54,889 nucleotides of DNA from Clostridia bacterium (GTDB taxonomy: Bacteria; Bacillota; Clostridia; Oscillospirales; CAG-272), in the NCBI GenBank assembly GCA_017482355.1, contig JAFUNJ010000003.1, forward strand, positions 1 to 54,889. The letters run 5' to 3'. The translations under genes were made by a program, and so were the position numbers. Position 1 is the stretch's first letter, and the number at the start of each line of letters is the position of its first letter. The notes below the pieces were generated by a model. The model searched no databases, was not told where the DNA came from, and saw only the letters and a program-made list of their open reading frames with translations. Shown in pieces: positions 25,345 to 34,954 of this stretch.

Positions 25345-27090
25345 TCAAATCTTTGGTGTTTTCTTCAGGCATATAAGCCCGAAAGCGTTTCCGAGAACGG
25401 TCTTCGTTGCCTCACTTAGACGCACGCGGAAGGCGCGAGCGTTATCTTCGTTTGCCGAAAGGATAGGACAGTCGTGGTAGAAGCGGTTGAACGCCGCGCA
25501 GATGTCGAGAATGTATCTAGTGATGACCATCGGCTCGCTGTCGGTGATCGCATCGTTTACCTTTTCGGTGAAGAGTGAAAGAACTCTGCAAAGCGCCGCT
25601 TCTGCTGCCTGCGGCTCGTAGCCGGCTGTTGCCGACTTGTCGGGAACTCCGCCCGCCTTTTCGGTGATCGAGCAGCAACGCGCGTAGGTGTACTGTGCGT
25701 AAGGACCTGTGTTGCCCTCAAAGGAAAGCGCATCCTCGAGCGAGAAGTCGTTGTCCTTGATACGGCTGTTTGTCAGATAATAGAATACGATAGCGCCGAT
25801 ACCGACTGCCTCTGCGACCTCGTCCTTGTTTTCAAGGTCGGGGTTCTTTTCTTCCATTATCGCCTTTACCTTCTCGACTGCCATTTTGAAGAGGTCCTTG
25901 AGAAGAATTACGTTACCTGTTCTCGTTGCAAGCTTCATACCGCCGATAGAAACGGTGCCGTAAGGAATGTGAACGAGCTCGCCGTACCATTCGTAGCCCA
26001 TAAGCTCGAGAACCTTGAACCACTGCTGGAAGTGAAGTATCTGCTGATTTGACGTAACGTAAACGCACTTGTCGAAATTGTAATGCTCCTTGCGGTAAAC
26101 TGCCGCGGCGATATCACGCGTAGGATAAAGCGTCGAGCCGTCGCGCTTAAGAATAAGGCAGGGAGGCATATTGTATTCGGAAAGGTCAACTATCGACGCG
26201 CCGTCGTCAATTTTGAGCAGGTCGCAGTCGCGCAGACGCTGAACCTGTGCAGGCATAAGATCGGTGTAGAAGCTCTCGCCTGCGTAGGAATCGAAGGTGA
26301 TTCCGAGCTGCTTGTAAGTCTTTTCGTATTCGTTTAGCGAAATTTCAATAAACCATTTCCAGAGAGCGATGTTTTCCTCGTCTCCGATCTCCATCTTGTG
26401 GAACTCGGCGCGGCTCTGATCGGCAAGGTCATCACGCGCGGGCACACCGTTTTCGGGATCGCCCTTGATCGTGTTGTTGATGCGGACGTAAAGCTCAACG
26501 AGCTTGTCGATTCCGCCCTCCTCGATCTGCTCCTTGTTGCCCCAAAGCTTGTACGCAACGATAAGCTTACCGAACTGCGTTCCCCAGTCGCCGAGATGAT
26601 TTATGCCGACTGCGTTCCAGCCGCAGAACTCGTGAAGCTTCTTAAGCGAGTGACCGATAACGGTCGTTCCGAGATGACCTATATGGAAGGGCTTTGCAAC
26701 GTTCGGCGAGGAGTAGTCGATAACGAGCGTCTTGCCCTTACCGCTATCGCTCTTACCGTAATCGTCACCCTCGGAAATTACCTTGTCGAGGATGCCGCCC
26801 GTAAAATAGCTGTCGTCAATAAAGAAGTTAAGATATCCGCCTGCGACCTCGGCTTTGGCAAGATATTCGACCTTGTCCATCGCCTCGGAAAGAAGAGAAG
26901 CAATAACGGGAGGCGCCTTGCGAAGCGCCTTGCTCAGCTTGAAGCAGGGGAATGCAATATCGCCCATATCTCTGCTTGGCGGATATTCGAGCATCGAAAG
27001 AAGCTCGGACGCCGAAAGCTCAGATTCGGGGGATATTTTCTTGATAGCGCAGGACAGTGCCTGCGAAAGCGTGTTCTTAAAATTTAACAC
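25345..27090 (-). CDS. argS: Arginyl-tRNA synthetase
   Basis: 581 residues, class I synthetase. N-terminal ArgRS additional domain, then DYSSPNVAKPFHIGHLG with HIGH at 136-139. Downstream, the KMSK-equivalent GGMKLATRTGNV fits ArgRS enzymes that lack a canonical KMSKS. The C-terminal anticodon-binding domain includes NRFYHDCPIL. It charges tRNA(Arg). GTG start at 27090 with GGAGGA in front. There is no T-box leader; a plain SigA promoter lies about 40 bases upstream. Confidence 0.97.
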   Translation of the reverse strand: MLNFKNTLSQALSCAIKKISPESELSASELLSMLEYPPSRDMGDIAFPCFKLSKALRKAPPVIASLLSEAMDKVEYLAKAEVAGGYLNFFIDDSYFTGGILDKVISEGDDYGKSDSGKGKTLVIDYSSPNVAKPFHIGHLGTTVIGHSLKKLHEFCGWNAVGINHLGDWGTQFGKLIVAYKLWGNKEQIEEGGIDKLVELYVRINNTIKGDPENGVPARDDLADQSRAEFHKMEIGDEENIALWKWFIEISLNEYEKTYKQLGITFDSYAGESFYTDLMPAQVQRLRDCDLLKIDDGASIVDLSEYNMPPCLILKRDGSTLYPTRDIAAAVYRKEHYNFDKCVYVTSNQQILHFQQWFKVLELMGYEWYGELVHIPYGTVSIGGMKLATRTGNVILLKDLFKMAVEKVKAIMEEKNPDLENKDEVAEAVGIGAIVFYYLTNSRIKDNDFSLEDALSFEGNTGPYAQYTYARCCSITEKAGGVPDKSATAGYEPQAAEAALCRVLSLFTEKVNDAITDSEPMVITRYILDICAAFNRFYHDCPILSANEDNARAFRVRLSEATKTVLGNAFGLICLKKTPKI

Positions 27091-27128
27091 TGTCGTTCCT
27101 CCGTATTATAAATGCACATACATATTTT

Positions 27129-27157
27129 ATTTTACTACATTATACAGTATTTGTCAA
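27129..27157 (-). promoter_or_regulatory. SigA promoter of argS
   Basis: Minus strand TTGACA (27152-27157), 17-bp spacer, TAAAAT (27129-27134). Confidence 0.8.
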
Positions 27158-27230
27158 TAGAATAAGGGCAGAGAAACAGGGCGAAAAACAGTGATTTTTT
27201 GTCGTTTTTGCAGTAATGGCGATGCTTTCT

Positions 27231-27476
27231 TTGGCTCCCTTGTGTAAAGGGAGCTGACGCTGTAGGCGGCTGAGGGATTGTTTTTGGGGCTTTTGCGTTT
27301 TGCAATCCCTCCGTCACCGCCGAGACCCATTCGGCTTCGTCTGCCGTGTCATTACGAGCAAAGCGTAGCGTAGTCGAACGGCGTAGCCGCGTCGAGCATA
27401 GCGAGACGGAATCTCGGCAGACTGCGGTTAGGGTGACAACGGCGGCGCGCCGCCTCCCTTTACACAAGGGAGGCAA
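27231..27476. repeat. MITE-like element with ~23-bp inverted ends
   Basis: The left end TTGGCTCCCTTGTGTAAAGG (27231-27253 in full) is repeated inverted at 27453-27475 with one or two mismatches. Between them is a GC-rich body with the TCATTACGAGCAAAGCGTAGCG-type segment and ATCTCGG palindromes also seen near 6.7 kb. No gene is seen in the 448-base gap between argS and the metallophosphoesterase; this element fills most of it. Confidence 0.78.
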
Positions 27477-27505
27477 ATGACGGCGCCAATCTCTCGTCAA
27501 ACAAT

Positions 27506-27533
27506 ATCCCCCGAACTTTTTTGTTCGGGGGAT
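27506..27533 (-). terminator. Hairpin after the metallophosphoesterase gene
   Basis: 11-bp stem ATCCCCCGAAC / GTTCGGGGGAT directly after the minus-strand stop. The loop is A6 on the minus strand; the following T content is modest (ATTGTTTG). Confidence 0.75.
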
Positions 27534-27539
27534 CGTCAT

Positions 27540-28391
27540 TCACGAATGAATTACATATAGATAAGGCGGATAGTTTGCGTTCAGCGGCGAAGTGTACTGA
27601 GGCACGTTACCGAGCTTGCTTTCATGCTCAACGTGACAGTCACCGCAGATGATCGCCTTGACGGGAGTATCGTCGGCACCGACAATGTCAAACACAGTTT
27701 TCCAGCCGTCGCCGTTGCAAACGCCCTGGTCGCCGATGCTCCAGTCGGGCTGATTACGATCTGCGTTATACTTGTGGAACTCCTTCGTTGAAAGCGGAAC
27801 GTGTTGGAAAAGCACGACGTTATCCTCGCCTTCAAGCGCGTTCACCAAGTCATTAAGCGACTTTTCGGGGTAGTGATACGGTCCGTTATATACGCCGATG
27901 AGCGTAAGCTCACCGAGCTTCATCTTCTGAAGATCGGGGTTTTCTCCCGTGAGCGCAGTAAATATTTTTTTCATCTCGGACTCGGGCTTTCCCGAGAAGA
28001 TCATATCGTGATTTCCGATAACGAACATATAGGGTGTCTTAAGCTTGTCAATATTTTTCTTTATGAAATCAAATGCGCTCTGCGAAAAGAAATCAAGAAT
28101 ATCGCCGGTGAAAACGATAACGTCGGCGCAGTCGGGATTGGCGGCAAGCTCGTCGCACATCTTTTCGAAGAGCTCCGAGGAGGGAACGCCCTCCACGCGG
28201 AAATGGTTGTGGCGAAGGTTGTGAAAATCAATAAGCTTCGTTCCGTTCCAGTATCCGTCGCCCTCGATAACGTATTCGCCCTCTTTTTCGTTACACATTA
28301 CGACGTGCGAATCGGTAATATGAAGTATGCGGTATTCCTTTTCAAGACCGGGAACGATGACATCTTTTCTTACAAATTCGTTGGTTCTCAT
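27540..28391 (-). CDS. Calcineurin-like metallophosphoesterase
   Basis: 283 residues. Metallophosphoesterase motifs in order: LHITDSHVV (DxH), FTGDILD (GDxxD), VIGNHDMIF (GNHD), LFQHVPLS and, near the C-terminus, ICGDCHVEH (GxxH variant GDCH). No signal peptide, so cytoplasmic. It may act on a phosphodiester or monoester; no close named family is recognised, and neighbours give no clue. GAAGAGGTG precedes the ATG. A possible minus-strand promoter is TTGATT-17-TACCAT at 28425-28453. Confidence 0.87.
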   Translation of the reverse strand: MRTNEFVRKDVIVPGLEKEYRILHITDSHVVMCNEKEGEYVIEGDGYWNGTKLIDFHNLRHNHFRVEGVPSSELFEKMCDELAANPDCADVIVFTGDILDFFSQSAFDFIKKNIDKLKTPYMFVIGNHDMIFSGKPESEMKKIFTALTGENPDLQKMKLGELTLIGVYNGPYHYPEKSLNDLVNALEGEDNVVLFQHVPLSTKEFHKYNADRNQPDWSIGDQGVCNGDGWKTVFDIVGADDTPVKAIICGDCHVEHESKLGNVPQYTSPLNANYPPYLYVIHS

Positions 28392-28507
28392 AAAGCACCT
28401 CTTCGGTATGGATTTATTACATACATGGTAGCATTTTTGAGTTCAAAAATCAACGGCAAAAATCCCAAAAAACTGTCCTGTTTTTCGTGCAAAATCACGT
28501 TAGGCAC

Positions 28508-28536
28508 TTGCATTTTCATTTGATGTATGTTATAAT
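28508..28536 (+). promoter_or_regulatory. SigA promoter of the smc operon
   Basis: TTGCAT (28508-28513), 17-bp spacer, TATAAT (28531-28536). The leader then contains a GCCCGC / GCGGGC hairpin (28567-28584) before the smc ribosome binding site. Confidence 0.85.
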
Positions 28537-28610
28537 AACTTATTATATATAATAGGCGTATTGTGTGCCCGCGCGTGTGCGGGCGTGAAAACGATTTAAG
28601 GAGTAGAGTT

Positions 28611-31600
28611 TTGAGATTAAAAGCGCTTGAAATGCAGGGGTTCAAATCCTTCCCCGACAAGACTGTCTTGTCCTTCGATCAGGGAATAACCGCCGTCGTC
28701 GGACCTAACGGAAGCGGAAAATCGAATATAACGGACGCAGTCAGATGGGTGCTTGGTGAAATGTCGACTAAGAGCATACGCGGATCAAAAATGGAGGACG
28801 TCATCTTCGGCGGCTCCGATAACCGCCGTCCGATGGGATATGCGGAGGTAACGCTCATAATCGACAATACTGTCGGTATAGGTCGTCTTGACAGCGAATA
28901 TGACGAGGTCTCGGTAACACGACGCTACTACCGCGGCGGCGATAGCGAATATCTGATAAACGGCAAGGCATCGCGTCTGAAGGACATCGCTGAGCTGTTC
29001 ATGAATACAGGTGTCGGTAAGACGGGTTATTCTAATATCGGTCAGGGTAAGATCGCAGAGATAATTTCTCAGAAGAGTGACGAACGCCGTTCCGTTTTTG
29101 AGGAAGCGGCGGGAATATCGAAATACAGAGTAAGAAAGAACGAAGCGGAAAGAAAGCTTAAGGACACAGAGGCAAACCTCGTGCGTCTTTCCGATATAAT
29201 CGGCGAGCTTTCCTCGCGCGTCGGTCCGCTTGAAAAGGAAGCGGCGGCGGCAAGAAAGTATCTCGACCTTTACGAGCAGAAGAAAGAGGTTGACGTTGCC
29301 CTCTGGCTCTACGACGCCGAAACGATGCGTGCTAGAGCAAATGAGACAGAGCGCGCATATATGTCGGCAAAACTCGCACTCGAAAGTGCCGAGAGCGAAA
29401 TATCGGCTCTTGAAGCGAGAAGCGAAAATCTCTATACCAAAGCGGCGGAAAGCCAAAGCGGTGCCGAGGAGCTTACTAACCGCGTAAGCGAATATATCGA
29501 AAAGCGCCACGGAATTGAGAGCAACAGCCGCGTCCTTGAAAACGATATACTTCATACCGAAAGCCGTATCGAGCAGACGAAGAACGAAAGAGAGCTTCGT
29601 CGCCTTTCACTCTCCGACGGTGAAAAGAGAGGGAAGGAGCTTGAAAATGAGCTTAAGGAAAAGACAGAAAAGCTCGATGCTCTCCGTAACGAGCTTGAGG
29701 AGCTTGAAAAAAAGGCGTCCGAAAAGAAAGAGCTTATCTCCTTCCTTGAAGAAAAGATCCTCGAATGCGAGGACGGAGAGCACCTGACCGAGAGCAAGCT
29801 TATCGACGAAAGGGTTCGCCTTTCTGCTCTGACCGGCTCGCACGAAAGCGAAAGTGAAAGAAGTGCGTCGCTCAAAAACGAGATAGCAGAGCTTGAGGCA
29901 GAGATCGCAGTCATTACCGACGCTATAAGCCGCTCGGAAAAAACGATAGCCGATTATCTCTCCTCGATCGAAGAGGACAAGGCAAAGGCGCAGGAAAAGG
30001 AAAACGAAATTTCCGCCCTCCGCACGGAGCTTGACGGAGTCAAGAGCGTGATCGACCGCCTTAACCTCACAATAGAATCGAAAAATCACCGCGCAGAAAC
30101 GCTCAAGAGAATGGACGACCTTCTCGAGGGCTATAACCATAGCGTAAAGAACGTGATGCACGCCGTCGAAAACGGTGCGATAAAGGGTATTCACGGTCCG
30201 GTGTCGAAGCTTATTTCGGTAAAGGGCGAATACAGCATTGCTATCGAAACGGCGCTTGGCGCGAATATTCAGAACATAGTAACCGAGGACGAGGAAGCCG
30301 CAAAGGCAGCCATCGCCTACCTTAAAAAGACGAACGGCGGACGCGCGACCTTCTATCCGCTTACCGCGATGAAGGCGCAGACGCCTGTCATATCCGAAAA
30401 CGAACTAAAGAATAAAAAGGGCTATGTCGGAATGGCAGACGCGCTCTGCGGTCACGATAAAAAGCACGCAGGAGTTATCGGAAATCTGCTCGGCAGAACG
30501 GCAGTTTTCGATAATATCGACAACGCGGCGTACGTTGCAAAATCCTTCGGCTACCGCATAAGAATAGTTACCCTCGACGGACAGATAATAAATGCAGGCG
30601 GCTCGTTCACAGGTGGCTCGACTCGTCAGGACAGCGGTATTCTTACAAGAAGCGCCGAAATATCCTCGCTCAAGAGCGAGGTCGCAAAGCTTGGTATCGA
30701 GCTCGGAAGCAAGAAGGCACACGAAGGCGAGCTTAATCGTGATATCGAGAAGCTTAATAGCGATATCGGCGGTATAAGCGAAAGAATCGCGCTTCTTACG
30801 ATGATGCTCAATGCAGAACAGACGCAGTTCGAGGTAAATAAGAGCCGTCACGAAAATGAGACGCTTCGCCGGAAGGCTCTGAACACCGCCCTCGAAGGAC
30901 TCGGCAGAGAACACGAGCAGTACGATATCGAGAGATCGAGTATTGAAGAAGCTATAAAGGCGCTCGAAAACGAGCTTACTGATAAGAAGAGAGAGACGGA
31001 AAATACCGTCGCACGCAGAAACCGAGAGGACGACGCTCTTGCCGCTATCCTTTCTTCCTATAACGACGGAAGAATTGCCGAGGCGGCGTTCGAAAAGGAC
31101 GTTGAATCTCTTAATTCGGGAATCACTCTTAACGAAAGCACAGTCGAGGCGCTCCGCGAGCAGATTGCACGCTCTGAGGAGCTTGGTGCTACGCTTGAGC
31201 AGAAGCTTTCCGACATCAAAAAGCGCATAAGCGAAAACAAGGTCACATTTGATACCTTGGCGGACGATATTAGCGCCCTTGAAGCCGAAAGAAGCAAGCT
31301 TATCTCTCAGAATATCGAATATGAGAAGATACAGAGCCGTATAAGAGAGGAGCTTCGTGAGAAGACTCACGTAAGAGAGACTCTTTTCCGCGAGTTTACA
31401 AAGCTTGAGGGCGTAAGAGAAAGTTTGACGACCGAGCATGACCGTCTTGCGGCTAAAATATGGGAGGACTACGAGCTTACCTATACTGCGGCAACAGAGC
31501 TGAATTACGCACCCGTAACCGAGGAAACGCGCCCGACCTACGGCGCGCGCCAGACCGAGCTTCGTAATAAGCTCCGCGCTCTCGGACACGTAAACGTCGG

Positions 31601-32207
31601 AGCTATCGAGGAATACGCAGACGTAAAGGAACGTTACGATTTCAACACCGCTCAGTTTGAGGATCTGACGAAGGCACGCGAAGGGCTCGACGGAATCATC
31701 TCGCGTCTCGAAAAGGAAATGAAGACGATGTTCGTTACCGCCTTTGAGGAGATAAACAAGAACTTCAAGGTCACCTTCAAGGAGCTTTTCGGCGGAGGAA
31801 CTGCGGAAATTTCCTTGACTGACCCCGAAAACGTTCTGACAAGCGGAATCGAAATAAAGGTAGCACCTCCCGGAAAGATAATAAAGAATCTTATATCTCT
31901 ATCCGGCGGAGAGCAGTCGTTTGTCGCTATCGCGCTTATATTCGCGATACTGAACGTAAACCCGACACCGTTCTGCATATTCGACGAGATCGAAAGTGCG
32001 CTTGACGAGGTAAACGTCGTACGCCTCAGCGACTATATGCACAGATATTCAGAGAAGACGCAGTTTATCGTCATCACTCACCGCCGCGGCACTATGGAAG
32101 CGGCAGATATGCTCTACGGTATCACGATGCCCGACAGAGGTATATCCAAGGTGCTGAGTATGAACGTAAACGAGGTCGAGAAGAAAATGGGAGGAGAGCT
32201 TAACTGA
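28611..32207 (+). CDS. smc: Chromosome partition protein SMC
   Basis: 1198 residues from a TTG start at 28611, preceded by AAGGAG; the M at position 8 and the sequence LKALEMQGFKSFPDKTV show that the true N-terminus is here. Walker A GPNGSGKS (31-38), long coiled coils with a hinge in the middle (about 505-650, with GAIKGIHGPVSKLI), the ABC signature LSGGEQSF at about 1097, and Walker B FCIFDE at about 1121. SMC with ScpA and ScpB organises and segregates the chromosome. The usual upstream rnc and acpP are absent here. The stop overlaps the ftsY start (TGATG). Confidence 0.97.
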   Translation: MRLKALEMQGFKSFPDKTVLSFDQGITAVVGPNGSGKSNITDAVRWVLGEMSTKSIRGSKMEDVIFGGSDNRRPMGYAEVTLIIDNTVGIGRLDSEYDEVSVTRRYYRGGDSEYLINGKASRLKDIAELFMNTGVGKTGYSNIGQGKIAEIISQKSDERRSVFEEAAGISKYRVRKNEAERKLKDTEANLVRLSDIIGELSSRVGPLEKEAAAARKYLDLYEQKKEVDVALWLYDAETMRARANETERAYMSAKLALESAESEISALEARSENLYTKAAESQSGAEELTNRVSEYIEKRHGIESNSRVLENDILHTESRIEQTKNERELRRLSLSDGEKRGKELENELKEKTEKLDALRNELEELEKKASEKKELISFLEEKILECEDGEHLTESKLIDERVRLSALTGSHESESERSASLKNEIAELEAEIAVITDAISRSEKTIADYLSSIEEDKAKAQEKENEISALRTELDGVKSVIDRLNLTIESKNHRAETLKRMDDLLEGYNHSVKNVMHAVENGAIKGIHGPVSKLISVKGEYSIAIETALGANIQNIVTEDEEAAKAAIAYLKKTNGGRATFYPLTAMKAQTPVISENELKNKKGYVGMADALCGHDKKHAGVIGNLLGRTAVFDNIDNAAYVAKSFGYRIRIVTLDGQIINAGGSFTGGSTRQDSGILTRSAEISSLKSEVAKLGIELGSKKAHEGELNRDIEKLNSDIGGISERIALLTMMLNAEQTQFEVNKSRHENETLRRKALNTALEGLGREHEQYDIERSSIEEAIKALENELTDKKRETENTVARRNREDDALAAILSSYNDGRIAEAAFEKDVESLNSGITLNESTVEALREQIARSEELGATLEQKLSDIKKRISENKVTFDTLADDISALEAERSKLISQNIEYEKIQSRIREELREKTHVRETLFREFTKLEGVRESLTTEHDRLAAKIWEDYELTYTAATELNYAPVTEETRPTYGARQTELRNKLRALGHVNVGAIEEYADVKERYDFNTAQFEDLTKAREGLDGIISRLEKEMKTMFVTAFEEINKNFKVTFKELFGGGTAEISLTDPENVLTSGIEIKVAPPGKIIKNLISLSGGEQSFVAIALIFAILNVNPTPFCIFDEIESALDEVNVVRLSDYMHRYSEKTQFIVITHRRGTMEAADMLYGITMPDRGISKVLSMNVNEVEKKMGGELN

Positions 32208-33112
32208 TGGGCTTTTTCGAAAAACTTAAAGCAGGACTTGCGAAAACGAAAAACGCCGTTTTCGGACGGCTCGACGGACTTTTTAAGTCGTTTTCAAAGG
32301 TCGACGAGGAGCTGCTCGAGGAGCTTGAGGAAATACTGATCACAGCCGACGTCGGCGTGAACGTAACAGAAAGCATACTAGATTCGCTCCGCGAAAAAAT
32401 AAGAAAAGAGAAGATAACCGATCCTATGGAGGTAAAGGCGGCGCTTCAGGTGCTTCTACGCGAAAAGGTCGGAGAGGGAGAATGGCTTGACCTTTCGACA
32501 AGTCCCTCGGTCATTCTCGTTATCGGCGTAAACGGAGTCGGTAAAACTACGTCAATAGCCAAGATCGCGAATCTTCTCAAAAAGGACGGCAAAAGCGTGC
32601 TTCTTGCCGCAGCAGATACCTTCCGCGCCGCGGCGATAGATCAGCTCGGCGTGTGGGCAGACCGCGTAGGCGTTGAGCTTATCCGTCACGGAGAGGGCTC
32701 GGATCCTGCCGCAGTCGTTTTCGATGCACTGAGTGCCGCGAAAAAAAGAGGAACCGACGTAGTTATAGTTGATACCGCAGGACGCCTTCACAATAAGAAA
32801 AACCTGATGGATGAGCTTGCGAAGATAAACAGAGTCATCGAGCGTGAAACGCCGGGCGCTTCCCGTGAGACGCTACTCGTTCTCGACGCGACGACGGGAC
32901 AGAATGCAGTCCTTCAGGCAAAGGAATTCAAAAATGCAGCACCTTTAACGGGTCTTGTGCTCACCAAGCTCGACGGCACGGCAAAGGGCGGAATAGTATT
33001 CTCGATAAAAGAGGAGCTTGGAATCCCCGTGAAATTCATTTGCGTCGGCGAGCAGATAGACGATCTGCAGTATTTCGTTGCCGACGAATTTGTCACGGCA
33101 CTGTTTGAATGA
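32207..33112 (+). CDS. ftsY: Signal recognition particle receptor FtsY
   Basis: 301 residues. It has an N-terminal amphipathic helix (GFFEKLKAGLAKTKNAVF) and no long acidic A domain, as in other Firmicutes. NG domain: GVNGVGKT (107-114), DTAGRLHNKK, TKLDGTAKGG. It receives ribosome-SRP complexes at the membrane with Ffh. Start overlaps the smc stop by one base. The smc-ftsY order is conserved in Firmicutes. Confidence 0.97.
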   Translation: MGFFEKLKAGLAKTKNAVFGRLDGLFKSFSKVDEELLEELEEILITADVGVNVTESILDSLREKIRKEKITDPMEVKAALQVLLREKVGEGEWLDLSTSPSVILVIGVNGVGKTTSIAKIANLLKKDGKSVLLAAADTFRAAAIDQLGVWADRVGVELIRHGEGSDPAAVVFDALSAAKKRGTDVVIVDTAGRLHNKKNLMDELAKINRVIERETPGASRETLLVLDATTGQNAVLQAKEFKNAAPLTGLVLTKLDGTAKGGIVFSIKEELGIPVKFICVGEQIDDLQYFVADEFVTALFE

Positions 33113-33113
33113 T

Positions 33114-33722
33114 ATGGAAATTGTACTTGCATCAAGAAACAGACATAAGATAGCGGAGATCGAAAGAGTGCTGAAGGAAAGCGGTGTAAACGACGTAACG
33201 CTTCTTTCGCTTGACGATATCGGCTATCACGGTGAGATCGAAGAAACGGGTAATACCTTTGAAGAAAACGCCTATATAAAGGCGTGCGTTCCTGCGAAAA
33301 TGGGCTACTACGCAATAGCGGATGACAGCGGTCTATCCGTCGAAGCACTCGGCGGACGCCCGGGAGTTTATTCCGCGCGTTATGCAGGAGAGCCGTGTAA
33401 CGATAAAAATAATAACGACAAGCTTTTGAGTGAGCTTGAAAACGTCCCCGACGAAAAGAGAAACGCGGCGTTTATATCGGTCATCGCGTTTGTTGACCCG
33501 AATAAGATAGACGAGCCGCATTATTTTCGAGGCGAATGTAAGGGAACGATGATCCGTGAAGAACGCGGAAACGGCGGGTTCGGCTACGATCCGATATTCT
33601 ATATGCCGCAGCTTGGTAAGACCTATGCAGAGATAAATATCGACGAAAAAAACGCAGTCAGTCATCGCGGACAGTCGATAAGAAAATTTGCGTCTTTCCT
33701 TAAGGAGAATAAGAATTTATGA
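33114..33722 (+). CDS. rdgB: XTP/dITP diphosphatase (RdgB/HAM1)
   Basis: 202 residues. N-terminal EIVLASRNRHKIAEIERVL, then NTFEENAYIKA, the catalytic DDSGLSVEALGGRPGVYSAR and GGFGYDPIFYMP, the HAM1 family signature; the ending AVSHRGQSIRKF is also conserved. It removes non-canonical purine nucleotides (ITP, dITP, XTP) by hydrolysis to the monophosphate. The start at 33114 is one base past the ftsY stop; the longer frame from 33078 would lie inside ftsY. The stop overlaps the next start (ATGA). Confidence 0.95.
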   Translation: MEIVLASRNRHKIAEIERVLKESGVNDVTLLSLDDIGYHGEIEETGNTFEENAYIKACVPAKMGYYAIADDSGLSVEALGGRPGVYSARYAGEPCNDKNNNDKLLSELENVPDEKRNAAFISVIAFVDPNKIDEPHYFRGECKGTMIREERGNGGFGYDPIFYMPQLGKTYAEINIDEKNAVSHRGQSIRKFASFLKENKNL

Positions 33723-34954
33723 AGCGCCTCGGAATCTATGGCGGATCCTTCAACCCGATACACATCGGGCATATAAAAGCCGCGAACGCGTTTTACGACG
33801 AAATGAAGCTCGATGAGCTGATAATAATTCCGACTGCTGTTTCGCCTTTCAAAACAGACGACCTTGATAACGATCCGTACGAGCGCTTAAAAATGGCAAA
33901 AGCGGCGTTTGAAAACAGCGATAGGAATATCACAGTTAGCGACTACGAGATAAAAAAGGGTGGCAAAAGCTATACCTATCTTACCCTCGAGCATTTTTCA
34001 TCACCCGACAGAGAGCTTTATTTCCTGATGGGAACCGATATGCTCCTGTCGCTTGACGGCTGGAAAAATCCCGACATTATCCTGAAGCTGGCAACTGTTT
34101 GTCACGCTCGGCGCGAAGACGTTGATTCTGAAACCGAAAAGGCAATAGAGGAAGCAAAATCGCGTTATGAGAGCGAGTATAACGCAAAAATAATCGACCT
34201 TGTATCCGAGCCGTTTGAGGTCTCGTCGACCGAAATAAGAAACGCGGTGAAGGAAGGGAAGAGCATCTCGGGTCTCGTTTCCCCCGAGGTCGAAGAAATA
34301 ATCAAAAAAGACAAGCTGTACCTATCCTGCCCGCTCTACGCGGCGGTCAGAACGCTTGTAAAAGAGAAAAGATGGAAGCATATCTTCGGTACCGAGGAGG
34401 AAGCAAAGGCGCTTTCTAAGATATTTGACCTGTCCGAGACCGACAGCGAGCGCCTGCGCCGCGCGGCACTGCTTCACGATATTACGAAGTACCTTACGCG
34501 AGAAGAGCACCTGGCGTTTCTTGAGGGCGTCGGCGTAACGCCCGACGACGGCACGCTCGCGAGCGATAAAACGCTTCATCAAATGTCGGGCGCGTACATG
34601 GCAAAAAAACTTTATCCCGATTACGTTGACGACGCCGTTTTCGACGCAATACGTTATCACACGACGGGTAAGGCGGATATGCCGCTTCTGACGAAGCTGA
34701 TGTATCTATGTGACTTTATCGAGCCGACGCGAACCTTCCCCGACTGCGTAAAGCTCCGCGTGATATTCTATGAAATGATAGAAAAAGGCAATAAGCTACG
34801 AGTGCTCGACGAGATAATGCTGATAGCGCTCGATATGACGGTCGCAGACCTAGTCGAAAACGGACACCCGATACATTCGGACACCGAAAAAGCAAGAGAA
34901 TATATTATAGAAAAGCTAAAGGAAAACAACTATGGAAGAAAAGAAAGTATTTGA
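33719..34954 (+). CDS. nadD: NadD-YqeK fusion: NaMN adenylyltransferase plus HD hydrolase
   Basis: 411 residues, two domains usually encoded by adjacent genes nadD and yqeK. Residues 1-200: GGSFNPIHIGH (8-18, nucleotidyltransferase HxGH), GTDML and SSTEIR (169-174), making nicotinate-mononucleotide adenylyltransferase for NAD synthesis. Residues ~205-411: an HD domain with H221, HD at 253-254, H287, H314 and D332 (MYLCDFIEPTR), matching YqeK, a symmetrical Ap4A hydrolase. A short linker (KLYLSCPLYA) joins them without a stop. The sequence reads cleanly through the join, so this is a true fusion rather than a sequencing error as far as can be seen. It lies between rdgB and rsfS, all coupled by overlaps. 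Confidence 0.93.
   Translation: MKRLGIYGGSFNPIHIGHIKAANAFYDEMKLDELIIIPTAVSPFKTDDLDNDPYERLKMAKAAFENSDRNITVSDYEIKKGGKSYTYLTLEHFSSPDRELYFLMGTDMLLSLDGWKNPDIILKLATVCHARREDVDSETEKAIEEAKSRYESEYNAKIIDLVSEPFEVSSTEIRNAVKEGKSISGLVSPEVEEIIKKDKLYLSCPLYAAVRTLVKEKRWKHIFGTEEEAKALSKIFDLSETDSERLRRAALLHDITKYLTREEHLAFLEGVGVTPDDGTLASDKTLHQMSGAYMAKKLYPDYVDDAVFDAIRYHTTGKADMPLLTKLMYLCDFIEPTRTFPDCVKLRVIFYEMIEKGNKLRVLDEIMLIALDMTVADLVENGHPIHSDTEKAREYIIEKLKENNYGRKESI

Noticed and set aside
27135-27539. 134-aa minus-strand frame after argS
   Set aside because: It spans the MITE-like element at 27231-27476, including both inverted ends; it has no ribosome binding site and does not look like a protein.
28636-28660. GGGGTTCAAATCCTTCCCC looks like a tRNA T-arm
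   Set aside because: It lies inside smc, encoding the conserved N-terminal QGFKSFPD, and there is no acceptor or anticodon arm around it.
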